The notes under the pieces are model-generated. The model saw nothing but the letters and a program-made list of their open reading frames with translations, was not told the DNA's origin and did no database searches. A stretch of DNA of 64,000 nt from Liopterus haemorrhoidalis (taxonomy: Eukaryota > Arthropoda > Insecta > Coleoptera > Dytiscidae). Positions 33,443 to 43,654 of the stretch are shown here, piece by piece (positions within the stretch are counted from its first letter, which is position 1; every line of letters starts with the position of its first letter). Where the stretch lies: positions 39,528,606 to 39,592,605 of the forward strand of contig OZ020617.1 of the NCBI GenBank assembly GCA_963971575.1, read 5' to 3'. The translations under genes were made by a program, and so were the position numbers.

Positions 33443-34389
33443 GATACATGGTTACAACTTGTAGGTAATGACGGCTGCAATCATCCCATGAGAGACACAA
33501 TCAAAACCTCACAAACGCCTTACATCTCACAAACTCTTTGCACCGCACAAAAGAGCTTCTTAACCAACTATCCTCAGATTTAAGACCGTTTTCGAATTTT
33601 GGTTAACACCATAATAAAAGGTTCATAATTAATTCTAGGCTAGATTAAACCTAACCACTACCACGTTTCCGAGTTTCTTAACCAAACTCTTGGGAGGTTC
33701 GTCCGATTACTTTGGCGTTCAAAATCCCACTACTCTGGATAGGTTTATACTCGTTTCTTTGAGGGTTTACCAACGACTAACTTTTATCTCTCACAAATTT
33801 TTCTCAGCACTTTTCTTAAAATCAACAATTCGAACTCTTTAACTCCTTTTTATTATTATAAATCTATCAAATTAACAAACAGAAACTTTTTGTCACTTTT
33901 CTTTCAAAAAGCATGTCTATTCTCTCATAACTTATAAACGCAAATAATTAATTTTGACTCTAATTACCTACTTAGTTTATATCTCCGTATATGGCCGTAT
34001 AGCAACAATTGTACATAGGTAAACATTCGGACATGTACTTGAAATAAAAAGTGACAATATTTTAAACAAATTATATAGTATACGATCGTAAACCGTAAAT
34101 TGTATGCCGCACTTCAAACTTTAAACTAAAAAAACGTCACTGGTAACTGAACTAACCTCTAAGGACGTTTATCTGCAAATACGGTTACTTTTTATATTTA
34201 AATAATTTGAATGGTTTTAAACTAATAGAATAATTTTGTTAATAATAATAATAAAATTTTATTTCTGAAATTACCGCGCCCGTATCTCCTTTGTCAATTA
34301 TAAATATCTAACAAATTTTTATAGAGTACACTATACATTATTTCAAACAAGAATTCAGTATGTAAGAAGATAGGAGCTGTTTGACCTTG
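33443..34389. other. no gene recognised
   Basis: AT-rich DNA with no supported ORF or repeat structure. Confidence 0.5.
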
Positions 34390-35295
34390 GTTCTGATTAG
34401 CTACCCAAAATTACTTAGAATCGTCCTTAAATATTTTGAGGTCACGCTAGATCGAAGTTTAAATTTTCGCAAACATATAGAATCAACTATAAAAAATTGA
34501 TGTGAAGTGTGAATTTTCACACTTTGCAGGATTTCGCAGGTATACAATAAGTGAAGGCGGCATGCTGAGTGTGTAGAACAAATTGTGTTTGTAGTAATCA
34601 CGTCAAAATGAACGATATTTTTAAAATAATTTATCGTCTGTTAATCGTAGAGCTTTAAAAACAAATTTTATATGAAAATATGTTTTTGCTTATTCGAATA
34701 CCTAATACCATTATTTATGTTTCTAAATATGTGTATATTTTTATATATATATAACAAGGTTCATTAAGATTTTGAAAATTGCGCCTGTGGCTTCCATTGG
34801 TTGTTTTAAGTGATATGCTCCGCCCCTCTGGTTTCGTGTACATGACACATAGAATAAAAATATAACTCCAACAATACCATTGCAACCAGTGCTATCTCAA
34901 ATTGAACTTCCAAAATTAAAATGATTTAAGTGAAACGAATCACTTCTCATTCACGAGGATTTGAAAAGCCTCCCAGCTTCGCAGATCACGTATACCTCCT
35001 TGGAACTTCTGCGAACTTCTGGAACTTCTGCAGCCTGTTGTGACAATTAAAAACATGTGGAGAGAACAGTGCAATAAGGCTAATGTAGTAAATGGAGATT
35101 TGATACATGACTCTTCCGAAATGCCATTAGGTTTTACACTTCCACGAAAATCATGGTCGTACAAAATCTATATTACACAAATGGTGTTTTATGGATAATG
35201 CACACTGCGACTGTGTGACAGACCAAAATGTAAGGCATGTTGTTGATGAATGCCTTCGATTCCTTTACCGGACAGGCACATCAGGAATAAATATA
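34390..35295 (+). pseudogene. jockey-type non-LTR C-terminal remnant, interrupted
   Basis: Plus strand. At 34410-34495 the frame reads FEVTLDRSLNFRKHIEST (family YLGVTLDRSL.F..HI). From 34.49 kb a copy of the TTGATGTGAAG repeat and other DNA intervene. At 35050-35160 it resumes with WREQCNKANVVNGDLI and LPRKSWS, and at 35205-35265 with CDCVTDQNVRHVV, the C-terminal zinc motif. Comparison with the 9.96-12.6 and 20.2-21.3 kb remnants supports the order. There are many frameshifts. Confidence 0.7.
34493..34650. repeat. dispersed repeat family 'TTGATGTGAAGTGTGAA', copy 3
   Basis: Close match to 17308-17470 over its full length (GTGAAGGCGGCATGCTGAGT; AACGATATTTTTAAAATAAT). It is inserted within the non-LTR remnant. 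Confidence 0.75.
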
Positions 35296-35519
35296 CTTGA
35301 TTAAGGGCCGAGAGTTCCAGTTCCTAATAAATTCCCTAATAGTTATAAGACACATAATGTATTTATGAAACTAATAAATTTTTTGGTGTTTTCCAAGTTA
35401 CAAAATCCTTCTAATAGATTATTAGCAACATAATATTTTGTTTTTGTTTGGTATTTCTTATAAAAATAGTAACACTGTGCAAGAGGAATAGACCTATACG
35501 TAAATTTGTAGAGCTAAAG

Positions 35520-35779
35520 GGGAAGTATTTTAAGATCGCAGCGCTATTTCGGCAAACTTGGAACCTTCAAAATAGACATTCGTTACATATAAACAACGTG
35601 AATTTTACTTATGGAAAATGTTTACTGGTGGTTTTTGTAATTTTGCTACAATATTAATACTTGTTTTTATGCAATTATATTTTTATGCAAACATTTTTTA
35701 TAAAAAAAAGCGCGACACAATGTCTATTTCTGTAGTTCCTAAAATCCCACCAGATGTCATATCGCTTAGCAATTTTTCC
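35520..35779. mobile_element. 260-bp insertion of unknown type in copy B
   Basis: Absent from copy A, where the site reads GAGCTAAAGTGAGATG. In copy B CTAAAG occurs on both sides (35514-35519 and 35780-35785), a 6-bp duplication. The ends (GGGGAAGT, ATTTTTCC) are only weakly inverted. No ORF. Confidence 0.7.
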
Positions 35780-36233
35780 CTAAAGTGAGATGATATTTTG
35801 ACATTGAATATTTTGACATTAAATATTTTGACATTAAATAGTTTGACTTAACATTCAATGACATTACGTATATTTTTTGTGTTACTGTTAAAATGACAAT
35901 TAAACAGCGTTCAACAAATTTTGCCACAGAAAAAGAGGATAATATAGATAGAAGACGAGTTAATAAAAATAACATTTTATAATACAAAAGTGATTGAAAA
36001 TAGAAGACAGCAATATTTTGCTTTATTTAACATTCCTTAAACATTATGAACTTATCAACAATTTTCAGCCACACGTTTCCATTATTCTGCCAATAATTGC
36101 GTCTTTTTATTTTCTATCCTTTTTATATAAATAGTAATGCTTAAAGTATTGTTTGTGATGTGTTGTAAACGTATTGAAAGAAATACATAGTATGCAAAGC
36201 TAAAAGACAATGTTTATTTAAAAATTTGGTATA

Positions 36234-36582
36234 ACTAGGGGATAGGTTCCTACATATCTGCGCATGCGTCACACCACACATGTTTTGTTTAACGTACGAT
36301 GATTCTAAACAGGCGGCATTGTTATATTAGCGCGAGTTTTAAGTTAGTGTTTTGTCATTAAACTAGAAGATGGGTAGCTCGATTCGCTCGGCTTCTGCTA
36401 ACCAAACACTTACCAACCTAACCTAACCTAAGATAGTGTTTTGTCATTAAACTAGATGATGGGTAGCTCGCTTCCAGAAAACATTGTTTTAGAGTCACTG
36501 ATAATTGAATTATTTAGTGAAATTGTTATGTGCTGCCATCTACAGAGAAATTTTGTAACGTTGTAGGAACCTAATCCCTAGT
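36234..36582. mobile_element. 349-bp TIR element in copy B
   Basis: TIRs ACTAGGGGATAGGTTCCTAC and the inverse of ACTAGGGATTAGGTTCCTAC; absent from copy A. The interior has a direct repeat of about 45 bp (TAGTGTTTTGTCATTAAACT...GATGGGTAGCTCG), with three CCTAA units between the copies. No clear TSD. Confidence 0.8.
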
Positions 36583-37046
36583 TTAGCCAATAATATATAT
36601 TTATGTATTGTTCTTTATGTATCACATTTACAATAAATGCTCAAAATATTCTAAAATTTATAAATTCATCCAAATATATTTCGTCAAAATACAACTAAAA
36701 TTTACATAAAACACTAAAATCACCATTATAGAAAAAATATGTATGTGTTAAAACTAAACATTTGTAACTTCTTTTAAAATCATACTATTTTTCAATTAAA
36801 ATTGAAATATTAACACATTTTGCGAACTTGTTTTAGGGTATGTAGTATGTCACTTTATTAAGCACTTCATGTTGCCTATAAGCAGTGATGGCATCCTAAA
36901 TTTTCAGGAAGCGGTTCTATAAAGTCATGTGATATCTAGGAAGCTATTCTGTATTTTTAAAAGTGAAAACAAATCACTTACTTCAATTTATTAAATATAA
37001 GGAAAAAATTTGAAGAGCGTATTATTAATAACCTATAAAATAAATA

Positions 37047-38360
37047 CAAGGTGTCTCAAAAGAAATTTTATATTTATTTAGCTTACTGCGTGAACGAAAC
37101 GTATCCGAGGGGCGCGGGGGATATGTCAATCGGTAGCCTGGCTCTTGGGAATTAAGTCGCTATGGAGCGTTTCTCGGGAGCAGACCGCGCGTTATGCGTG
37201 CGAGAGTTTTACAAAAACGGTGATTCGGCGACTGTAGCGCGTAGAAAATTCTGCAGTATTCGAGGTTTTCGCCACTTAAATGATGCGCCAAGCATTCCTC
37301 TCATTCGACATTGGGTTAAAAAGTTTGAAGAGACTGGTACAACGCTGGATAAATCAAAATCCGGGCGACCTAGGTCATCAAGAACGGTAGAAAACGTGGA
37401 GAATGTTAACCAGTCTGTTCGTGACGACCCGAACCTTTCAATTCGGAAGCGCGCAAGTGCTTTAAATGTGCATAGATCATCATTACATCGCATTATGCAC
37501 AAAGACCTAAAGCTGCACCCCTACAAAATTCAATTGGTGCAAGAATTAAAGCCCCAAGATGCCAGTCAGAGGCTTAATTTCGTAAATTAAGCAGGTGATT
37601 GAGCGATTTTCAACGTTTACCAACATTTTGTTTTCGGATGAAGCTCATTTTCATCTTAATGGCCACGTAAATAAGCAGAACTGCCGCTACTGGAGTGCAA
37701 CGAATCCGAAACGCAAACATCAGAAACCCCTACATTCGCCTAAAGTGACCGTATGGGCTGCGATGTCGGCGCGAGGAATTATCGGCCCTTACTTTTTTGA
37801 AGACGAAAGGGGGCGTGCAGTTATAGTGAATTCAGAGCGTTATGTGGAGATGTTAGACAACTTCTTGGTATCTGAACTGCAAAACTTTCCTGGCTATAAC
37901 CAAAGAACATGGTTCCAACAGGACGGAGCAACTTCACACACGTCTAATATGTCTCTGCCACGTGTTCGTGAAATTTTCTCAGGCAAATTGATCTCCCGGA
38001 GAGGTGACATAAATTGGCCTCCACGCAGTCCAGATTTAACCCCTATGGACTTTTTCCTATGGGGTTATTTTAAATCTAAAGTTTACGCCAATAAACCGAC
38101 TTCACTGGCGCATTTGAAAGAAAATATCCGTCACGAAATGGCAGCCATCCCTGAGTCCACCTGCCGAGACGTCATAAGTAATTTTACTGTTCGATTAAAT
38201 GAGTGCCGAGAACGTGAGGGTCTACATTTAGACGATATTATTTTTAAGAAATAAATCCCCAAAAAGTGTATTTTAATAATTAATAAACAATTTTTCTATA
38301 TACGGCTTACTTTTTTTTTAATCGATCCACTAAATATAAAATTTCTTTTGAGACACCTTG
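37047..38360 (+). mobile_element. Tc1/mariner-superfamily element with DD41D transposase, 1314 bp
   Basis: TIRs CAAGGTGTCTCAAAAGAAAT and its inverse, extending about 29 bp. TA duplications at 37045-37046 and 38361-38362. It is inserted inside the hAT 36883-38510. Apart from one frameshift the element looks complete. Confidence 0.93.
37162..38254 (+). pseudogene. transposase, DUF4817-like N-terminus and D-D-41-D core, one frameshift
   Basis: The ATG at 37162 opens a 142-codon segment with a helix-turn-helix (LCVREFYKNGDSATVARRKF), IRHWVKKFEETGT and a second HTH (SIRKRASALNVHRSSLHRIM). After the frame change near 37585 the catalytic half follows: ILFSDEAHFHL (first Asp), WFQQDGATSHT (second Asp), and PPRSPDLTPMDFFLWGYFKS (last Asp); I count 41 residues between the second and third acids. 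It ends with LNECREREGLHLDDIIFKK. This resembles insect transposases annotated with DUF4817 plus a DDE domain. A one- or two-base indel is the only lesion I see. Confidence 0.88.
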
Positions 38361-38645
38361 TATTACATTTGCAACACTGCAGGGCACGCCGCACGATTTA
38401 AAACTAAAGTCAGAGTAATTCATTTATTTTAATAATTCTAACAACCGGTTCCCTAAGGTTTAAATAATTTTAAGAAACGGTTCGCGCGAACCGGTAGGAT
38501 GCCATCACTGCCTATAAGTTATTATACAAATAAGTATTTTATTAGCAACCTAATAATTATTTCGGGGTGGAACTCTCGGAAAAAAAATTATATTGCTAAT
38601 AAATTTATTGGACAGTTTATTAGCAACTAGAACTCTCGGTCTTTA

Positions 38646-39279
38646 GGTGCCATAACCTAGTTAAAAAATCTTTCAATGACAATTTAACAAATATTGTTAC
38701 ATGCATGTAAACATTATGTTGGTAAAATGGTTTAAATCTACCCGCAATAGACCGAAATACAAACGAGTATATAACCCTACTCCCTCACAAGTCTCATAAG
38801 TGTGTCTCTCTTCTTTATTTACATTCTGTAACTAATGTAAGTGCGTATTTTTGCATTAACAAGATTTTTATTGTTGTTTTTATAGCGTTTTATTATCGAT
38901 CTTGTACGCGTACACATAAATGTCGTTAATTAACGCATAATAGCCACATAATGAATAAATTTATGTGCGAATATGAATTTATAATTTTTAATCGTAATTC
39001 TTGTAAAGTGACGAGTTGTAAAATACTTCATTAAAACCTTTTATTGTTTATTTATCACTGCGTGAAATGGAAAATTGTCATAAATTTTATAGCTTCTGTT
39101 TGTACGTCTCATTAATTTTGGCTGTAATACAAATTGAAACATTATTTTGGGTTTCGGTTTTAAATCTAACTAAAAAAAGATTAGATTGCGCAAGAAAGGT
39201 GAAAAAGGGTGATTTAAAATCAATGTAGAGAAAATCTCTTGATGTAGGCTAACAAGAAAAGACGTAATATTCTAATTTT
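38646..39279. other. no gene recognised
   Basis: AT-rich spacer without supported features. Confidence 0.5.
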
Positions 39280-39583
39280 TGTGGATCTAGCATACTGTGC
39301 CGAATTCCAGATGTTCGTCAGAGTGCTAAAGGTTAACGAGCTTTGTTAATTCTGACATTAACATATTTTTCAGCTCCGCCGTTTTTAGAAATTATACTAC
39401 CCAGGTAAATAAAATTGTTCAGTTCTTCTCTAGACTGCTGCGAAATGTAAAAGTTGGTAAGGCTCCGCATAGCGAATCATAATGATTTGGACTTCTGTGT
39501 ATTTATTGATAAACCAACCTTTCTAGCTTCTGTCTACAACTTCATATTAATAAAGGAATCAGTAGGTAAATGTCATCAGCCTA
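39280..39583 (-). pseudogene. RTE-type reverse transcriptase fragment, cut by a hAT
   Basis: The minus strand reads ADDIYLL (palm motif C) right at the hAT insertion point, then TEARKVGLSINTQKSKS, then FYISQQSREELNNFIYLGSI followed by ISKNGGAEKYVNVRINKAR. This is the segment after the catalytic ADD in RTE-type non-LTR elements. The residue before ADD is a stop in this frame. Upstream RT was not found beyond the hAT. Confidence 0.72.
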
Positions 39584-39591
39584 GTCTAGAG

Positions 39592-40687
39592 CAGTGTATT
39601 CAAACTGTGTTCCGTGGAACCTCGGGGTTTCGCAAGTCAAAAGAAAAATTCGTATCAGAAATAACACATAAACCACGACCGTACCACTTGAATACAAATA
39701 ATTCGCCACGCAAAAAAAAAAAACACAAAATATTCTTTCAAAATTGCCAGAGCAGCTCCTAACTAGCAGATTCATGCAGAATACCTTGAAGTTTCTCACA
39801 CAGCTATAAAAAATTTAATGCCATTCGGAACAACTTATTCAAGCGAAAAATCTTTTTACTTGCCCGACCTTAATATATAAGGGGCAAGTATTGTAATTTT
39901 CGATGTCGAGATTTTGACTGATAACCACGTTTCATGGTCCAGGGAATCCAAAAAACCTATTTTCGAAGTGCCGTCCGTATGTGTGTGTGTGTCTGTGTGT
40001 CTGTGTGTGTGTGTTTGTGTGTGTGTATATACGATAACTCAAAAACGGTTTAACTTAAAGAGTTCGTTCTGGTATTAAAAAATTCTCCTAATAATTGGGA
40101 AGAACCCTATTGTTTTTCATTAAAATCCAAAACCGGAAACAGAAGTTATTAAACTTTAAAATTTTAAAAAAATCGTATCTAGTAAACCAAGCCTTGGACA
40201 AAAATTTGTATAGGACATAATTTGATGTATTTTTGAAGATTTACCTAAATCTTCTTTTAAAACTTTATAAAAAAATTTAATTTTTTTTTTACGATTTTTT
40301 TTTTTTTATTTAATTTTTTTATGGGAGGGAAAGTCTAGCGGAGGTCTCCCTTCGCCACTGGTTTAACTTATGTGGCAACAAAAACAAAATATAGAAACAA
40401 ATTAATTGCAGAATATGAAATGCGACTGCAGTTAACATCAATAGAGCTAGACTTCGAGAAATTGTGTAAAAAAATGCAAGCACACCCCAGTCACGAAATA
40501 TAATGCAAGATCAAGCTGGGGAACGAGTGTACTAATGAGTAAATTGCATTAATTTCATGATAAAAAATTTTAGTAAAAAATACAATATTTTTCTTTAATT
40601 GTCTTATATATTTTTCTAAGGATGGGATGGGGTTCCCCGAAAAAAACTTCTAAGGGTTCCGTGAGTCGACAAAGTTTGGAGACACTG
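39592..40687. mobile_element. non-autonomous hAT with perfect TSD, about 1.1 kb
   Basis: Left end CAGTGTATTCAAACTGTGTT, right end inverse of CAGTGTCTCCAAACTTTGTC. Perfect 8-bp TSD GTCTAGAG at 39584-39591 and 40688-40695. It splits the RTE fragment next to its ADD motif. A 503-bp GT-rich repeat (39859-40361) is nested inside. No transposase. Confidence 0.93.
39859..40361. mobile_element. GT-rich dispersed element, copy 1, 503 bp
   Basis: Starts CTTGCCCGACCTTAATATAT and folds back with AAGGGGCAAG to a terminal hairpin. It then has ATTTTCGATGTCGAGATTTT, a (GT)n run at about 39.98 kb, AAACCAAGCCTTGGACAAAA, and ends TCTAGCGGAGGTCTCCCTTC then GCCACTGG. It is flanked by TTTA on both sides (39855-39858, 40362-40365). 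A second copy lies at 45802-50366. Class unknown; no ORF. Confidence 0.78.
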
Positions 40688-40695
40688 GTCTAGAG

Positions 40696-41500
40696 TAGTG
40701 GTTTCCAAAGTGGGTGTCGTGACACCTTAGGGTGTCGCAAACAACTCGAAAGGGTGTCGCCAGATATTATTAACTAATTTACCATAATTTAAATTTAATC
40801 GTAGTTTTCATAAAATATATTTCAGTTCAAAAAATTACTTCAAGATGAACAATTTTAAATAAAATTAGCATATTTTTTGGATATTTTTAAAATTCTAAAC
40901 AAAACAAACACAAATATACAAGGAAAAACTGAGAATATATTATCTTCAACAGAAAAAATTGTGTACATTGAGAGGTAAAATTCAACTGTTCAATCAAAGA
41001 AATTAAGACAGGAAATTATGAAATGCTCCCATCGTTATGCAACTATGATAGGAACAAATTTCCATAATTATTGAAAAAAAAATTCAGAACATTTAGTTAC
41101 ATTATTGGAAAATATGGAACGCTATTTCTTTGCTTCAGATCCATCAGAGTATGACTGGATAAGATATCCTTTTGTTTTAACCGAAACAAAAGGATGTAAG
41201 TAAAAGAGCAGGAAAAGTTGATACATCTACAAAACAGCGGAACAATGAAAATAAAACATAATGAATCAGATTTATATACTTACTAGATTTTTTTTCAAAA
41301 TAGCTTATATATTTTACTACAATTTCCACTACCTATATATGTGTGTAAGGATTTTAGGTTGACAAACATCAAAACGCAAAAAAGAACCAGTTTGAAAATA
41401 TTGGACGAAGAGATGTATATTTGTTTATCAAAAATTCGTCCAAATATAAAAGATATTTGTGAAAGCCGACAAACACATACATCTCATTAATTTTATTAGT
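40696..41500 (+). pseudogene. decayed hAT with transposase C-terminal pieces
   Basis: It begins directly after the TSD of the previous hAT with a left end TAGTGGTTTCCAAAGTGGGT. On the plus strand, 41084-41175 reads ENMERYFFASDPSEYDWIRY, and 41360-41490 reads a C-terminal block (ILDEEMYICLSKIRPNIKDI ending HTSH) typical of the hAT dimerisation domain; compare VEDEIRVVLSS at 27.8 kb. The parts between are missing and no right end was found. Confidence 0.72.
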
Positions 41501-42097
41501 GTTTTTTTCTTTGTGGTTTTTTTTTTTCAGTATTTTTGAATTTTTATTATAACGCTAATTTCATATGATAATTTTATGTGGTTCTGTTAAGTGTAGCTAT
41601 TATAATTCATTGTTAATTTTATACCTATACAGTAATACCCCAAAGTTACGCGATAGGTGGGTCCGACGAAAATCGCTTAAGTCGAATTCGTATAAGTCGG
41701 GGTACAACTTTGCATATACATCCATATAAATTTTGTTTAATTGGGACCAAGGACTAACAAAAATATTAGTTTAGAAGAAAAATATTTAGTAAATTAGCAG
41801 TTCTTTATACATATTAATACAATATATTAAAAAAATAAATGAGTTACGTAAAAAAGTTATTTCGATGTCGATGGCTTCATAAAATCTAACAATACAATAC
41901 CTTATTTTGTTCATGCCGAATTTCTTCGTAGAAAGTTAATATGTTTTGAGTCTATGTTTCTAAAACTTTTTAGTCGTTTTCAATTGAGCTAAGACCTTCT
42001 GTCATTCTGCTATCAAAATCATTGGTAATGTTGAGTTTACATTCAAAAGATATCGTTTTCCTTTTCTTACTAGGTGCAGGAGAATAAGATTTCCTTC

Positions 42098-43404
42098 TAA
42101 CCATATTATTCGAACAGCTATGAAATTAAATCGGCATTATTGAACATTAACCTGAATTGCAGTAAAAAACAAGACCCCAGTAAATTAATAGACAGCATTT
42201 TCAAAAGTTATTTAGAAGAAAATAATTATGATGAAATTATATACACAGACGGTTCAGTAGATTATAAAGAAAATCTTAGCAGTTGCGCATACTATAACGC
42301 AACTAAGAATATTACCGATAGCTACAAGATAAATATTGCAGTAAGCTCTTGCTATGTAGAACTACTGGGGATCCAAAAAGCATTAGAAAGTATTATTAAC
42401 ATATCACACAAAAAAATACTTATAGTGACAGACTCTAAAAGTGCTCTGGAATCGTTAAAGCACAACAGCTACAAAAATAATAACATTCCAATAAATTGCC
42501 ATATTAAAAGCCTATACCTAAAACTCAAACAGACGGGTAATAACATCTGCCTCATTTGGGTACCAGGTCATAAAGGAATATATGGCAATGAAAAAGCAGA
42601 TAGAGAAGCTAAAGCAGCATACTCATCAGAAAACTCCTCAGAAATAAACATTAAAACACCGTACAGCACCATAATAAATGAGAAAAGAAAAAAGGAGAAC
42701 TGCGGGAATATTTTAAAAAGTGGTACAGCAAGCTATGTAGAAATACTGGAGTAAATTACTATAAATTTAACAGTGAACTAAAAGACAATCCATGGTTTAC
42801 GTACTCGCAAAATAGAGACTTCATTAGTACTATAATAAGATTAAAATCTGGACATAATAAGTGCGCGGCCCATCTTAATAGAATTGGTGTAGTGATAAAC
42901 AATAAATGTGATTGTGGGGAAGAAGCCACTGCTGAACACATAGTGCTACAGTGCATCCTCCACAAAAGAAATATCAACCAGCTATTTCACAATATCTTAT
43001 CTACCACCAAAACTCTCCCGATAAACATTAGTTACCTCGTATCAAATGAACACGAACTTAAAATTGCTCTATATAGACATATAAAGAAGTGCAATATAAA
43101 TATCTAAATAAGACTTTATATATAAAAATTAACTTTATATATATATATAAAAAAAAAAGAAAAACCGAAAACAGTTATTTGCGGTTTTTTGTTTTTTTTC
43201 TTTGGACATTGTAATATATAAGTATTTATTATGTTAAATTTGTTTAATGATTACAAATGCTTTTGTATTTTATTCAAAATTTAGTTTCAACAATGAAGGA
43301 TTGTAATAAGTTTATATTTACACTATTGTATCAAGATGTATCGATTTATATAAGTGACTATGGAGGTAATTTCCAAGGTCAAATAAAACCAATTAAAAAA
43401 AAAA
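42098..43404 (+). mobile_element. 5'-truncated RNase H-bearing non-LTR retrotransposon with 12-bp TSD
   Basis: It is flanked by direct repeats AAGATTTCCTTC (42086-42097 and 43405-43416) and ends with an A-rich tail, the signature of target-primed reverse transcription. Only the C-terminal half of ORF2 is present. It is inserted into the first codons of the Tigger transposase. Confidence 0.9.
42100..43107 (+). pseudogene. non-LTR ORF2 C-terminus: RNase H and zinc knuckle, one frameshift
   Basis: The frame is open from the truncation point; the ATG at 42140 is not a true start. RNase H residues are visible: IIYTDGSVDY (Asp), YVELLGIQKALES (Glu), ILIVTDSKSALES (Asp) and WVPGHKGIYGNEKADREAK (His and Asp). 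The frame shifts near 42700 and continues WFTYSQNRDFISTIIRLKSG, then CDCGEEATAEHIVLQC, a CCHC-type C-terminal motif, to the stop at 43107. An RNase H on an ORF2 of this kind points to the I/jockey-like group. All four RNase H acids remain, so the fragment decayed little. Confidence 0.88.
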
Positions 43405-43654
43405 AAGATTTCCTTCGTTTGGACGACATATTTTTTTAATGGTTTAGATAACGTATATCAAAACAATCTTAACTTTCGTCGATCATAGAATCGTAATCGT
43501 GCACATAAAGTTCGCGCGAAACGCGTCCAATACGTATCACAGCAAGAGATACATTAAAGATAGCGAGTGGCAGTGTTGTCAAAGTGTTGAAAAAATGAAA
43601 AACCGCGTAACTCAGAGTTCGCGTAAGTCGGGGTATTACTGTATATATATATAA

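Larger units (their letters stand above)
36883..38510. mobile_element. non-autonomous hAT in copy B, hosting a Tc1/mariner
   Basis: Ends CAGTGATGGCATCCTA and its inverse, with an 8-bp perfect TSD CCTATAAG (36875-36882 and 38511-38518). Copy A has this site uninterrupted with a single CCTATAAG. The hAT itself is about 310 bp; the rest is the Tc1/mariner element 37047-38360. Confidence 0.95.
35304..38643. mobile_element. TIR element copy B (same family as 22658-23742) with three insertions
   Basis: Ends AGGGCCGAGAGTTCCAGTTC and a slightly decayed inverse, flanked by TA (35302-35303, 38644-38645). Opposite in orientation to copy A. Aligning by eye to copy A, the extra sequence is 35520-35779 (260 bp), 36234-36582 (349 bp) and 36883-38510 (1628 bp, a hAT carrying a Tc1/mariner). 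Removing them gives about the length of copy A. Confidence 0.9.
41630..43641 (-). mobile_element. Tigger/pogo-like element interrupted by a non-LTR insertion
   Basis: Ends CAGTAATACCCCAAAGTTAC and the inverse of CAGTAATACCCCGACTTACG, of pogo/Tigger type, flanked by TA (41628-41629, 43642-43643). On the minus strand a short coding start (ATG near 43430) is split by the insertion 42098-43404 and continues as SPAPSKKRKTISFECKLNI, a Tigger-like N-terminus before the helix-turn-helix. Without the insertion the element is only about 690 bp, so the nuclease domain is gone. Confidence 0.85.
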
